The notes under the pieces were generated by a model. That model was not told where the DNA came from and did no database searches. It saw nothing but the letters and a program-made list of their open reading frames with translations. DNA of 64,000 nt from Euclidia mi. Lineage: Eukaryota > Arthropoda > Insecta > Lepidoptera > Erebidae. This document shows, one piece after another, positions 1 through 11,216 of the stretch (position 1 is its first letter; each line of letters opens with the position of its first letter). Position numbers and translations under genes: made by a program. The stretch spans positions 8,181,840-8,245,839 of the forward strand of contig OX123185.2 of the NCBI GenBank assembly GCA_944739405.2, in the 5' to 3' direction.

Positions 1-189
1 ATATAAAACTGAAACATTTATTCATTTTATGTTAGCATGTTTACATAAATCATTAACACAACACAATACATTATCTTGTGGGCTTCGACTCGAAAACATA
101 AGAACCATTGTTGGCCTTCGCAAATGATTATGTAGGTAATTATAACTTAGTATAGATGTGCGTCTTACATTGTTGTTTTTATGCTTTTA
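1..189 (-). other. 3' noncoding part of the Ty3/gypsy element
   Basis: This AT-rich stretch follows the pol stop on the minus strand. I see no env gene, no obvious polypurine tract and no match to the LTR proposed at 5214-5614, so the 3' LTR probably lies beyond the left edge of the window or has been lost. Confidence 0.5.
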
Positions 190-3100
190 TTATTCTTTGT
201 AATTAATCAACTTTAAATCTTTGATGTGCCATTTTCCTAAAGGTTTACCGGCCATGTCGTTAAGTTTGTATACTAGGGGTGACTTTTTTGAGGCAATCTT
301 ACATTTAATAAATTTAGGCGCCAATTTCTTGCTAAAGTATTTATCCTTGTCACTAAGTAGAAACGTTCTGCGCCAAACTATATCACCGACATTGAATTCT
401 GCCGGTTTACGGCGAAGATTATAAGATGAACAATTTCGTTGGTGGGCCGACAACAGAGCTGAATGTACCTTCTCGAAAATAGAGGTTAAGTAGCCTAAAG
501 TTTCGGCATAGCCGTCCCGTGGTTCAAGCACCATATTGGAATTAAATTCCTTGTCAATATACTGAGAACCACATGTTATGACCTCCCTACCAAAAACAAG
601 GAAATTAGGAGAATAACCAGTAACCTCACTAACTGCGCAGTTAAGGGCGAACTGAACCTTAGTGATTAAAGTGTCCCAGATTCGATGATCAGATTCTATG
701 AAAGTTGAAATAGCTGTAATAATGGTTTTGTTGTAACGTTCAACTGAGTTAACGTGGGGAGTATACAACGGTGTAAAATGCAAATTTGGAATTTTATATT
801 TTGACAACATACTTTTAAAGGTTGCGCTAATAAATTGTTTACCGTTATCCGAAACAATAGTAGATGGAATTCCATGCACCAAAAATACATTTTCCTCGAG
901 AATTTTTGTTATCACTTCTGCAGTTGCCCGTTTAATGGGGAAAAGCAAACAATATTTAGAGAAACAACAACTGACCACAAATATAAAAGTGTTTTGTTTT
1001 CTGCTGGGGGGCAATGGACCAATCAAATCAATACTAATCGTCTGAAAGGGCTATTGACATGATTTGGGTTTTCCCATTAGACCTAAATTTGGGTGGTTTT
1101 GGTGTTTATGGGTGATACAAGGTTCACATGAACTGACGAACTTGACAACATCGGAGTACATACCAGGCCAAAAGTAATTAAGTGCAAGACGTTTGTATGT
1201 CTTAAAGATACCCAGATGTCCAGCAGTGGGCGAAGAATGATTCTCCCTTAGAATGTCAATTCTTTGGTCAGACGGAATAACCTCTTTCCATTGAAATTCT
1301 CTAGTGAGAGGGTTTAATGTTTTTTTAAAACAATACAATTTATTGTTTATTACTTGATAGTTAACAAAGGAAGTCGGAGAACTTAAACAGCCTTTATAGA
1401 TATTTAAATACCAAGGATCATTAGTAGAAACTGGTAAATTCTGATTAGAATTAATATCTATATTTATATCATTAGCAATAGCAGAAACGGGTAAAGAGCG
1501 AGACAGAAAATCAGGTAAAACGTTATCGGAACCCCGACGATGACGTATTTCGAAATTATAGGAAGATAAGCGAACTCCCCATCTGGCTAACCGGCCAGTA
1601 GGGTTATTTAAGGTCAAGAACCATTTCAAAGCAGCGTGATCAGTGTAAACAATAAACTTTTTACCATTTTCAACATAACAACGCCAGTGTTCTATAGCAG
1701 ATAGAACAGCCAGGGCCTCGCGCTCTGTGGCACTGTAATTTTTTTTTTGCTTACTGAGTGATTTGCTATATTACGCTATGACTCTTTCCTCACCATTTAA
1801 CCTTTGACAGAGGATCGCGCCAAGACCAAAATCGCTAGCATCTGAGTGTATTTCAAACGGTTGCGAGTAGTCAGGACAAGCCAACACCGAGGAGGAAATC
1901 AAACAATTCTTTAGGTTATTAAACGCCTCATTAGCCTCTGTCGTCCAGCAGAATGGAGGTGCGTTTTTACTTTGAGATGTTAACTTATTTAAGGGTGCAG
2001 CAATAGAGCTAAAATTCGGTATAAAACGCCTGTACCACGAGGCTGCACCTAAAAATCGACGTACTTCTTTTCTATTAGAAGGAGTGGGATAATTTTTCAT
2101 TGAATTTACTTTATCCGGATCGGGATGCAATCCACTAGAGTCGACAACATAGCCTAAATATTTTAGTTTATCTCTAAAAAATTGACATTTTTCGAGATTA
2201 ATTGTTAAATTAGCGCTTTTTAGTTTATCAAGAATGCGTAATAAAAGAGTAATATGCTCGCTGAAGCTGGACGTGATACAGATTATGTCATCGATAAAAC
2301 AGAAAACCTTATTTTCAAATTCTGGGCCATAAAATAAAATATCAACTAATCGTTGTTGAGTAGCTGGCGCATTCGTAAGACCGAAAGGCATTCTTTTGAA
2401 TTGAAATGTGCCACGCGTGGGAATATAAAAGGCTGTTTTGCAACGGTCCTCTTCTTTAATTAATGTTTGCCAAAAAGATTTAGACAGGTCTAAACTAGAC
2501 AAGTATTTAGCATCTCTCAGATTATCTAAAATTTCCGCAATATAAGGCAAGCTATAAGCATCTTTTTTTGTAACGGAATTTAATTTACGACTGTCCAGAC
2601 AGAAACGCAGTTCACCATTCTTCTTTGGTGTCAAAATGACCGGGTTTGACCACGGGCTTTCGGATCGTTCAACAACATCCTCTGAGAGCATGTCGTCAAG
2701 ATGCTTTATTAATATTCTTTGTTTATCGGGAGACATGCGATAAAATCTTTGCCGAATAGGGGGACAATCACCTGTATCAATTGAATGAGAAATAATATTT
2801 GTGCAACCGAGACCCCGCTTCTCGTATGAAATATCGGTAAATTTAGAAATAATGTTGTCAGCGGTAGCTCTCTGGTCGACTGTAAGATGATCATAAGAAA
2901 CAAGATGTGTAGGGGGAACTGCCTGCAACTCCATTACTTGAGCGTCAGACTTGTTCACAATCAAAACAGACTCCAATTTGTTAGGAAATAGGCCAAAGCT
3001 TCGCCAAAAATCCATGCCAAGGATAAGGGAATTTTGAATCCCAGGTACAACATGAACTTCTAAGTTAATCAATTTATCCTGAAACTCGAAGGGTAGAAAC

Positions 3101-3429
3101 ACCGATCCCAAAGACTCAAATCGTTCGCCGCCTGCTGTTATTAACCTTAAAGGTTTCGATTTATCCAAAACATTGTCTTTCAAAAATAAGTTATGCAAAT
3201 TATTACCTAAAATTGTAACGCAAGATCCAGAATCTAAAAGACCTGTGGTAGGTATTCCGTTTAATTTTAGAGTAACGTAAGGTAAATATTCTACTTTAGA
3301 ATTACGGATTGAGGAAATATGATAGCTATTAAAGATTTTTTTTAAAAAGTCCAACCAATTATTCCACTCTGTTTTATTACAATTAGTTGTATAATTTGAT
3401 TTTCCACAATCCTTATTAACTAGTTTTTT
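190..3429 (-). pseudogene. pol: Ty3/gypsy Pol: protease, reverse transcriptase, RNase H, integrase; two nonsense codons
   Basis: One reading frame runs from the frameshift site at 3429 to the stop at 190, broken only by TAA at 1771-1773 and TAG at 1051-1053. Numbering from the TTG at 3354, the aspartic protease motif DSG is at residues 41-43, RT motif A (SLDLSKSF) at about 287-294, FIDD (the YxDD box) at 353-356, and the first RNase H aspartate (HSDAS) near 505. RNase H continues past the TAA with TEREAL and YTDHAALKW. The integrase shows an H-H-C-C zinc region before the TAG, then catalytic aspartates in SIDLIG and SDNGKQF and the glutamate in NSVERYN. No ATG precedes the protease domain, so expression would need frameshifting from gag. 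Domain order PR-RT-RH-IN places it in Ty3/gypsy (Metaviridae). The clade is not determined. The stops make this copy non-functional as it stands. Confidence 0.9.
3420..3429 (-). promoter_or_regulatory. -1 ribosomal frameshift site between gag and pol
   Basis: On the minus strand the last gag codons read TCA AAA AAC TAG. This contains the heptamer A-AAA-AAC (3423-3429) in the phase required for simultaneous slippage, with the stop at 3420-3422. Slipping back one base enters the pol frame, which is then open to 1774. A-AAA-AAC is an established retroviral -1 slip site. I see no strong downstream stem. Confidence 0.75.
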
Positions 3430-4715
3430 GAAACTGTAGGGGTCGACTTAGATTTACAATTGGGGCAGTCTGACACCTTGAAACCCTTTGTGCCGCACTT
3501 AAAACAGATTAGGTAGTGTGGCTGACGGCAATTACGTGATGAGTGCGAATTGCATCTACAACGCACGCAAAAAGTTTTATTTATATTAGAAGTACTCGAT
3601 ACGGCGTTGACTTGTGGTACAGACTTGTATCTCGATGTATCGGCGACAGTGTTATATTTATTGAAGTGATTATGATTGTAAACATTTTTGTTTGAAGAAA
3701 AATTTGAAAACGGATAATTATACGCTAGATCGGGTGCTACAGTATTCTTTGAAACTTTAGGGGGTTCAGAAAATTGCTTACTGCGACTTTGGTAATTTTC
3801 GAAAAGACGACAAACTTCGACCAGACTATCAACATCAACAACCTTTGCAGTGAGCAGACAATTAGTGTAACAAGGTCTAATATTATTTAGTAAAATTTCT
3901 AGCTTCTCCGAATCAGCGATAGGAGAACTAAGTCGCGAAAACAGACCGTGCATTTTTGCCACGTAAATAGTTATTGATTCGTTCTCGCCTTGTGAGCGCT
4001 GACGAATCTCCGTCATAAGTCGATAATCGTAGTTATGCGGACTAAAATCTCGTTTTAAAAGTTCGCAAAGTTCTAACCAAGTCTTTACATTATTTTTAAC
4101 AGAACGATACCAAACTAATGCGTCACCCGAAAATATTTCAAAAGCGAAAGACAACATCTTGTCATGTGGAATAGATCTACAGGACATAAATTCATCAATT
4201 TTTTCAATAAAAGATCTTACACATGATTTACCATTAAATTTGAATTTACCTAATTCCGAGAAGAGCTTACGGTCGTAATTATAGGAAGTGTTTCCCTCTG
4301 CCACTGAGCAATCTGACCGCGAACTACGGCTCGTGATTAATTGTAATTTCGCATATAAGTCATTAAATTTATTCCACACAGACTCAATTTTTTTAATATC
4401 AAGACTGCCGGTATCCACCCTATTCAGTCGATGAAAACAATGGTGAAGCACGGTTTTGACCTTCTGTTGAAGCTCGGAGGTATAGTTTGCTTCCAACATA
4501 GATAAGTGTTTATTTGATCTTAATAACGACTTTTCCACTTCAGCCACATCCTCCTCTGGTGGGAAGGGTGAAGATAATATATCCTCCGAGGGAATTTTAA
4601 CTGAAAGTTTAGCGATTTGTTTGCGGGGATCGTCAGGCTTTGAAACGCCGCGTATTGTGGTCTCATATTCTAATTCCGCTTTAGTTAATAATGAGAAATT
4701 TATAATGTAAGCCAT
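3420..4715 (-). CDS. gag: Ty3/gypsy Gag polyprotein with zinc knuckles
   Basis: A 431-residue open frame starting at the ATG at 4715. The N-terminal 140 residues are helical and unrecognised. Residues about 150-310 match the retrotransposon Gag fold, with the typical SGDALVWY and the LKRDFSP-YRLMTEIRQRSQG stretch. The C-terminus has two zinc-knuckle units. The first, CVRCRCNSHSSRNC, fits C-x2-C-x4-H-x4-C. In the second, CFKCGTKGFKVSDC, the histidine is replaced by phenylalanine, which should weaken zinc binding. Gag would assemble the particle and bind element RNA. The frame is intact, and its stop directly follows the heptamer that leads into pol. Confidence 0.88.
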   Translation of the reverse strand: MAYIINFSLLTKAELEYETTIRGVSKPDDPRKQIAKLSVKIPSEDILSSPFPPEEDVAEVEKSLLRSNKHLSMLEANYTSELQQKVKTVLHHCFHRLNRVDTGSLDIKKIESVWNKFNDLYAKLQLITSRSSRSDCSVAEGNTSYNYDRKLFSELGKFKFNGKSCVRSFIEKIDEFMSCRSIPHDKMLSFAFEIFSGDALVWYRSVKNNVKTWLELCELLKRDFSPHNYDYRLMTEIRQRSQGENESITIYVAKMHGLFSRLSSPIADSEKLEILLNNIRPCYTNCLLTAKVVDVDSLVEVCRLFENYQSRSKQFSEPPKVSKNTVAPDLAYNYPFSNFSSNKNVYNHNHFNKYNTVADTSRYKSVPQVNAVSSTSNINKTFCVRCRCNSHSSRNCRQPHYLICFKCGTKGFKVSDCPNCKSKSTPTVSKN

Positions 4716-5213
4716 TATTACAAAACAATAATAGAAAATCTAAGTATTTACGCCGGTACTAGAAAAAAATTAAATATCGCCAGAAAATCGAATACCGTGC
4801 TAAAAAAAGCTGAAATACACTAAATTATACAATGGTGTGATGATTGGTAAAGGATTAAGAAATATTTCTTAAAGGTCACTCAAAGGTTGAATCACAATAT
4901 TTTTTTCGCGAACACGAGGCACGTTAGTTCAACGGCTAAGCGGTTAGAACCGGTTGGCGGCTCGACACGCTGCCCGCGGTGGAACGTGATTTTAGACCGA
5001 CGTTAATTAAATCAACGTTATGTTATTTACACAGTTAAATTGCTTATGGCCAACCAAAATAGATAGAAACTGTACCTGTACGCAATTCACCACACCAGAA
5101 TATATGCACACACAGGAGAAAAATATACAAGAGAAAAAGAAATTATTTCACTCACCTGTAAAGTGCCAACCTACGTTTTTAAAAATATATTTAAAAATTC
5201 TATTGGGCGCCAA
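4716..5213 (-). other. 5' leader of the Ty3/gypsy element
   Basis: About 500 bases between the LTR and the gag ATG with no long open frame. It holds the putative primer-binding site at its right end and a GC-richer patch around 4915-4995. It is expected to carry the RNA packaging signal, but nothing in the sequence pinpoints one. Confidence 0.5.
5203..5212 (-). promoter_or_regulatory. Putative tRNA primer-binding site
   Basis: On the minus strand TGGCGCCCAA begins one or two bases after a terminal ACA, the usual place for a primer-binding site. The first ten bases match sites of the lysine-tRNA type, but the following bases do not obviously continue the match, so the primer tRNA is uncertain. 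Confidence 0.5.
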
Positions 5214-5614
5214 TGTCGCACGAGTGATTGATTTTCACGGGATAGCCGGGATCGATCACTCGCCGAGCAATTAAAAAGAGATAACTAGGTTGTCTTACGG
5301 GAAATAAATAAAAAATATCACCAGGAAAGATTAAACTCGCGTTATATTCCAGATTCACAATGGTTTTGATTACATAAAAGAACTGACACTTGAGGTTAAC
5401 CGACTAAACAATTATCCAGGGCGTAGGTGGTAGGTTGACACTCCACAGGTCCTCGGATGAGTACTCAGCTTTGACGTGTGTCTCCCAGCAGAAGAAAAGG
5501 CCCAACCACGTGTGTCGCTGGTATATATAGGGTCGGCAAGCGGGAGAGGGCTCCCCACTGCAGTGCGTCATCGTAGCGGGGCTCGCAAGCGCCGAGGCAC
5601 GACGTCACAGTACA
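5214..5614 (-). repeat. 5' LTR of the Ty3/gypsy element
   Basis: About 400 bases bounded by TGT and ACA in the minus-strand direction, directly upstream of the putative primer-binding site. The outer end could be 5609 or 5614, since both give TGT. A TATA-like sequence lies about 85 bases inside. The partner LTR is not in the window, so the limits rest on position, the terminal TG...CA and the PBS rather than on two matching copies. Confidence 0.55.
5522..5529 (-). promoter_or_regulatory. TATA box in the LTR
   Basis: TATATATA in a GC-rich surround, placed where a U3 promoter should be. It would start the minus-strand gag-pol RNA. Confidence 0.45.
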
Positions 5615-5739
5615 AAAAGATGAAATTATGTAGATTGTGTTTTAATATTGTTTCAAAGTCAAATCATTTATTTGTTCATAGGTTAATTATTATAAACACT
5701 TAAATAGTCATACTTTTAAAAAATTAAGCTAGATGAGGC

Positions 5740-5805
5740 CATTGCTTCCTAACTGACTGCCCTGAGAAGAAACATCCGAAACAAACTCAGAGGTCATAGT
5801 CTCTT
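5740..5805 (+). repeat. Interspersed repeat fragment (copy 1)
   Basis: The core CTGAGAAGAA...CGAAACAAACTCAGAG, followed by TCAT, recurs in reverse complement at 12,710-12,765 with moderate divergence. The parent element is not identified. Confidence 0.4.
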
Positions 5806-6169
5806 TTAAAATCCGGACAAATTTGTAAAAAAAATAATGCTATATGAAATAAAATATATTATTAGTTTACAATTTTTATGTCACAAGAGGTTATGTACAC
5901 AGGTCAGTATGCGTGTTTAATATTATGCTGATTTATTTTATGCTTACCATTAGTAGACCATCTTTAAATTATTTATTACCATGTAAAAGAGCTGGAGCTG
6001 TTTATTCCACTTTGTACAGTAACCAACCCAGGTTTAAGTAAAATAGAATGTAATTAACTGTAAGAGGAAAAGCTTTAAGTGAAAAACTCGCGTAAAAACA
6101 AGTTTCTGTGCTGTAAGTAGCATCACGTTTTAATTGGCAAAACCTCTAGTCTTTTACTTATTGCACCTG

Positions 6170-6220
6170 CGAGGAAGAAATGCTTCTACCTACCCCTTCG
6201 GGTATACAGGCGTGAATATA
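6170..6220 (+). repeat. SINE family A tail fragment
   Basis: CTACCCCTTCGGGTATACAGG with the following CGTGA is the 3' end of the SINE family that is complete at 16,020-16,268. The head and body are missing here. Confidence 0.6.
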
Positions 6221-7080
6221 AAATATAACATTATGTAGATTTTATGAGAGCGGTATCTCGCGAAAGATACACCCGGATACGGGGGTACGCCTTACCGGCG
6301 TGGCACGTCCACTTTTTATAAGCCAATTACGTCCCCTTCACGGCACCTCAAAGAGTTGTTGAGCAACTGAATGTGATATTTCAATAGGTGGCAAGTGGCA
6401 CACACACAAGCTATTACGCAGTGAAGACATATATCTCTATTCTATGAATATTCTTATCAGGTTATCTATAGTAGCGCCGTAGTTCAAACAGGTGGTACTA
6501 GTCGGTTAGAATTCGATTATTTGAAAGAGAGAGCCGAAGAGGGTTTGGAATAAATGATCAATAAAAGTATGAAAATGTGTAGAAATTGTGCGCTTGGCTT
6601 GTGGTATGTAGGTTTAAATAAGTACACCTTATTATTTTTTACTTAAACTTGCACGTATTAAATTGAGTAATAAACTCTTGCAAAGCGAGATCTCAAAAAT
6701 AGGTAGCACGTTTTTGTCTACAGATACAATTCTTAATCTTGAGGCTCATGTCCCTCTTCTTTGAATCATCTTTCTAAAGTGCTACTACCTATCGTATTTT
6801 AAATAAATTTTACTAAATAATAAATGGCATTTAATGTTTTTTGCGTCGTACAGAAAACAGTAACCGTGTCTCCGAACGATTGCTTATACTTAAGTATATC
6901 TACTAATAGGGTCTTTCTGAATACTGTGGGTTCGACCACCTTGTGTAATCCACAAATAGTTTTTTTACTGCCTGAGTGTTTTGGGAACCCTCCTACAATA
7001 CAGCCATTGCAGCATCGACTCGCAATGCAATTGAACAGAAAACATTTTTATACAAAACGTTCATCAAACGGTTACTATGT

Positions 7081-7120
7081 ACAGTACTCGCCAAACTTTA
7101 TGGCCGCTCCGAACCTAGCC
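7081..7120 (+). repeat. Short repeat, inverted partner at 9054-9100
   Basis: AGTACTCGCCAAACTTTATG and the following GGCCGCTCCGAA recur in reverse complement at 9054-9100 with two or three mismatches. The pair brackets the LINE fragment and the transposase remnant. It could be the ends of a larger element or two independent insertions. Confidence 0.4.
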
Positions 7121-7377
7121 GCATTACGCTGCGCAGAACACAAAATCAGGTATCAGCGGGACGTACGCGGGGCGTGGAGGCAGGGCATGCCCGCGCGCGC
7201 TGTCTTCCACCCGCTACCGTCCTGTCGCCTCCCGCGCGTTAGTGTGAGTGCTACGTTCATACACGAATCACATATACGCTGAGCTCTGACAGTATCGTCG
7301 CGTTCAGAATAGTTTCATAGTGTTACTTCTTTGTTGTTTCTCGTTGCTATCGTTATTGTTTCTTGTTGTTATATATT

Positions 7378-8256
7378 TTTTTATTTATTTATTTAACTTT
7401 ATATACACTGAAGCGTATAAAGGCGGACTTAATGCCTAAGGCATTCTCTACCAGTCTACCTTAGAGTGGTGCAGAGATTAAAAGTAGGTGTATTGTAGAA
7501 GTGAGTGAAGAAGAACTTTTGTAGCATAAACGTAATACATATATACATAGTTTAAAAATACATACATTTGATAATACAAGAACATATAAATAATTAAGTA
7601 TACAAAATTTAAATACATAGCAATTATAAATTAAGGATACATAACTAATTCTAATAATATTAAATATATACATACACTAAATACCAATGTACATAAACAT
7701 ATAATTAGGATACTTACTTCTGCCAGCTTATCCAACAACAGCTGTTTTACTCGGGATTTAAAGCGATCCTTTGTAGTAGCCATCCTGATTTCTAGAGGGA
7801 GGGCATTCCAAAGAAGGATTGCTTGAATGGGAAAGGACGAGTGAATTAAAGCAGAACTATGTGAAGGACAAAGCAGGAGAAAATTATTGGAAGAACGAAG
7901 ATTTCGATCATGGTTGGAACTCAAATATTGGAAATAAGAATTAAGGTATTCTGGGGTATTGGGAGTCAAAAGGATAGAGTAGAGAGTAGTGAGGGTACGC
8001 ATACTGCGTCTTTGACGAACAGGAAGCCACTTCAATTGAGAACGATAAGTAGATACATGATCATACTTGCGAAGGTTAAAGATAAATCGAATGCAGTTAT
8101 TAAGAAGACGATCCAGTTTGTTGAGAAGTTCTGCATTCAGGTCATAGTAGCATACATCACCATAGTCGATCAACGGGAAAACCAAAGTTTGCACAAGCAT
8201 AGTCTTAGTCTTGGGTGGGAGGAAGTTTCTTAAGCGATTTAGAGCACGTAGGGTAC
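7378..8256 (-). pseudogene. 5'-truncated LINE: C-terminal part of a jockey/CR1-group reverse transcriptase
   Basis: The frame at 7631-8200 encodes the C-terminal region that follows the RT palm in jockey/CR1-group LINEs, for example LNKLDRLLNNCIRFIF and LKWLPVRQRRSM. It is followed by the same 3' untranslated region as the LINE copies in the inverted duplication, ending in an (AAAT)n-like tail at 7378-7395. It is the cleanest copy of this segment: at the place where both arms of the duplication carry a small foldback, this copy reads straight through. Dead by 5' truncation, which is typical of LINE insertion. Confidence 0.8.
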
Positions 8257-8290
8257 TGTTATATGAACTAATATATAGTTACCATTTTCT

Positions 8291-8860
8291 TTGAACCTGC
8301 GTCGCGGTCGTTTTAATGTTTTACGTCGCCAAACACGGAAAATGGTGTTTGACGTATTAACGTTTATAAAGAAGGATGCTAAGGAAGGCCTTCAGTATAA
8401 CTTGAAGGCAATCCAAGAGCGGACTGCAGCAGCTACAGGTGTGTCTGTTGCGCCTTCCACCTTACCATCCCGATCTAAACCCAATAGAAATGGCTTGGGC
8501 AGCAATAAAAGGCTACGTAGCTAAGAAAAATGTTACCGGGAATATTAATAATGTCATGAAACTTGTGGAGGCGAAGGTCGATGCAATGGATGAACATGAA
8601 TGGATTGCGTTATGTGACAAAGTTAGACACATTGAGGTGAAATATAAAAAGAGCGATGTTGTGATAGATGACTTCACCGATCAATTTATCATACACGTGA
8701 GCGAAAATGAATTGGAGGAAGAGGATGGAGATGCCGAAGTGAAGAAAGTGACGAAGAAATATCTTCAGATGAGGTACCTTCTACGAGTATGGAAGATGTT
8801 TTTATGGAAGGTGTAGCCCCATTACAAATAAAGATTTAAAAAAAATTGTTTTGTCGTAAC
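8291..8860 (+). pseudogene. Tc1/IS630-type (DDE_3) transposase remnant with internal deletion
   Basis: The first frame (8291-8440) gives an N-terminal domain ending in the helix-turn-helix-like RTAAATGVS. A second frame (about 8445-8816) begins at LPPYHPDLNPIEMAWAAIKG, the conserved third catalytic block of DDE_3 transposases, and ends in an acidic tail. The catalytic core between them is missing and the junction shifts frame. An AATAAA signal follows at about 8827. This is a non-autonomous leftover of an element that would have cut and pasted DNA. Confidence 0.7.
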
Positions 8861-8869
8861 CAATGTGTT

Positions 8870-11216
8870 TTTTATTTAGAAGTCCCTTCACCTAACTGAA
8901 TTTATATTATCGAATTTGATTGACTATGTAATTAAACAATATAATATAGCTAATCTAACAACGTAACTGAAGATTTTAATTTTCAATAATTACAAATATT
9001 TTTTCTTGGTTATGAAATGTCCACCCGACTGTACCATGCGCAAGTTCGTACCGATGGCTACATTCAGAGCGGCCATAAAGATTGGCGAGTACTGTACTTT
9101 TTAGAAGGCGCTTGAATTTATGTACAACATTCTACGAGTAGGTACGGAGTTACAAGTTAATCAAAGAACCAACCATGTAATAAATTCAGGACATTTTTGA
9201 CTGTCCTTCAAATCGTTAGGTACAAGGTACCCACCAAATACTCTAATTCAACTCTCACAACGCTCTCTACATATTCTCTCTTCGTGGTAAAGACTCGAAA
9301 CCGTTCGCTAAATACCTCGCCACTTAAAATCAACCGGCATGAAGACGGCAAACACGAGGTTCTAATACGTACCCTATCTCGTATCACGATAATCAAATCT
9401 ATTCGGCATTCACGGGCACAACCGACTGTTGTATGTATTGCTTGCTGCTCGATATTTCGCGTCACGCCCGCAATATGTGTCGCGGGACTTAAGTTTGCCG
9501 CGCATTGCGACGATGGGTTTGCCAGTTACAATTTTATTGATGATATAGCTGGATGTTTGTGGGCTTGTCTGTTAGGATTTTTCGTTTAGGTATATGAGCT
9601 TGTATTTTACGCTAGACAGTGTTTTATAAGCCTTCGATTATAAAAGTATGCCACCGGAAAATAACAAGAACCGTAAATTTTATAAACTTTCCTAGGATTC
9701 TAAACGAGAGATAAATTGTAATACTTTACGCAAATATTTCCGTAAATTTATCAACTTGCAAATGAGAATGGACAATGGGTTATTAGGATTCTTTTGTAGA
9801 ACAGCAAAAACAAATTAAGTTATACACTGAACTTAACACTAAACTAACCCTATACTAACCCGTCTGGCCGCGTGACCAAATTCTCTGGGTGACACATAGT
9901 GCTATTGTGATGAAAATTATAAGAGGCTTTTACCCAGCAGGGCACTGCAAAGGGTATATGTATGACGATATACCATCTTATTTCCGTAAGATTACCTACC
10001 TATGACGGTATGTCACCGTCATTAGGTTAGTTACTGCGTACCTTGAGCATCTGAGTTGATATACTTGTCGAACAAAATGTGAAATCGAAGATGTTCACGG
10101 TTTCTTCAAGACCAAATTTTCTTTATTTACTCACGATCACGATCTTCCGAGGAAGATAACGGTATAATAATAGAAAATGCCACACAGCCAAAAGACGATG
10201 TTTACTATAGTGTGCGGGCAACCTAACAAAACCTTGATCGAAGTTGTTCAGTTGACACAAGGATCATTGAATATCCGCCGCGCGTTCGCTCGGCTATTAC
10301 GTGAAACGCACCGCAATAGTGTTTCACGATCTCCTCTAGATATTTCACCGTATCTCACACAGGAAAATACTCATGAATTCTACCTATCAGGGTGTGAGAA
10401 AAATTGTATACATCGAGTAGGTACTATTGAGTGCCGTTGAAGATAGGTGGCCCGGGAAATAGGGTGTCGCGTCTTTCGAATATATGACACGTTTTCAACC
10501 AAGATACTGAAATTGTTTTTAGCTAGTGGTTCTGTAAGCGACTTACCCTTGCGTTTTCTATCGGTTTCATGTATGCCATGACCCCTTGAGGCGGTAATGG
10601 TATATGGAACCCCCTTGATATATGGAAAACTGAATTTTGGGGGCTGAATTGTAGGCATATGTTCGCATGAAATATTTTTTCTTGGCTTAGCCCGGGTCAT
10701 AAGAGGTAAGGTATTTTTAAGATTATCTTTATATATACATATATTGTGTTGGTATCAGTTGATGGCTGTAGATCTCGCAGCAGATGTGTTATCATATACC
10801 AATGCGAATGCTACAAGGTTTATGCCATCTAGTGATCTAATCTTATCTACTTCTGAGTAAAGAAGGAGGAAACACAAAGAATAGCTTTAGATAAGAGGCT
10901 ATTAGTCATAAATGCCTAATGTCAGTATACATATAGGAGGCCAGATCAGAGTAATATCGAAAACATATATTCGGAAATGAAATGAATGAATGAAATGAAC
11001 GGTATCTTGGTGAATACACGGACATCATGAGGTATATCACCTCTACTTAAAAAATAATTACCTACGTAAGTGCGATCAGTTACATAAATAATAGTACCTA
11101 TGTATTGATAACTAGTTACAAATCGCGACAGCTTGAAAGTATGAGTAGTTAAGTATTGAATAGTTTGACTGATTCAATTCACCAAGTTTCTGCATACCAT
11201 CGTTAAAACTAAAAAT
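8870..11216. other. Long stretch without a recognisable gene
   Basis: Open frames at 9197-9589, 9208-9465, 10,177-10,440 and 10,380-10,700 show no familiar motif and overlap on opposite strands, so I do not call them genes. The only recognised item is the inverted repeat piece at 9054-9100. Direct and inverted copies of a TATGACG/ACGGTATG motif occur near 9960-10,020. Confidence 0.45.
9054..9100 (-). repeat. Inverted partner of the 7081-7120 repeat
   Basis: The reverse complement contains CAGTACTCGCCAATCTTTAT, then GGCCGCTC, matching 7081-7120. Confidence 0.4.

Larger units (their letters stand above)
5615..7377. other. Noncoding stretch with small repeat fragments
   Basis: No convincing gene. 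Two open frames near 6824-7282 and 6976-7242 overlap each other and resemble nothing known. The region contains a repeat fragment at 5740-5805 that recurs inverted at 12,710-12,765, a SINE tail at 6170-6220, and a 40-bp piece at 7081-7120 that recurs inverted at 9054-9100. Confidence 0.5.

Noticed and set aside
1..189. 3' LTR of the Ty3 element
   Set aside because: No similarity to the proposed 5' LTR at 5214-5614.
4917..4985. tRNA gene in the Ty3 element leader
   Set aside because: Has tRNA-like words (GTTCAACGGCTAAGCGG) but no matching B box or acceptor stem.
6824..7282. 152-codon open frame as a gene
   Set aside because: Low-quality composition, overlapped by another frame, and partly made of the repeat at 7081-7120.
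9197..9589. 130-codon open frame as a gene
   Set aside because: No recognisable motif, no supporting context, and an overlapping open frame on the other strand.
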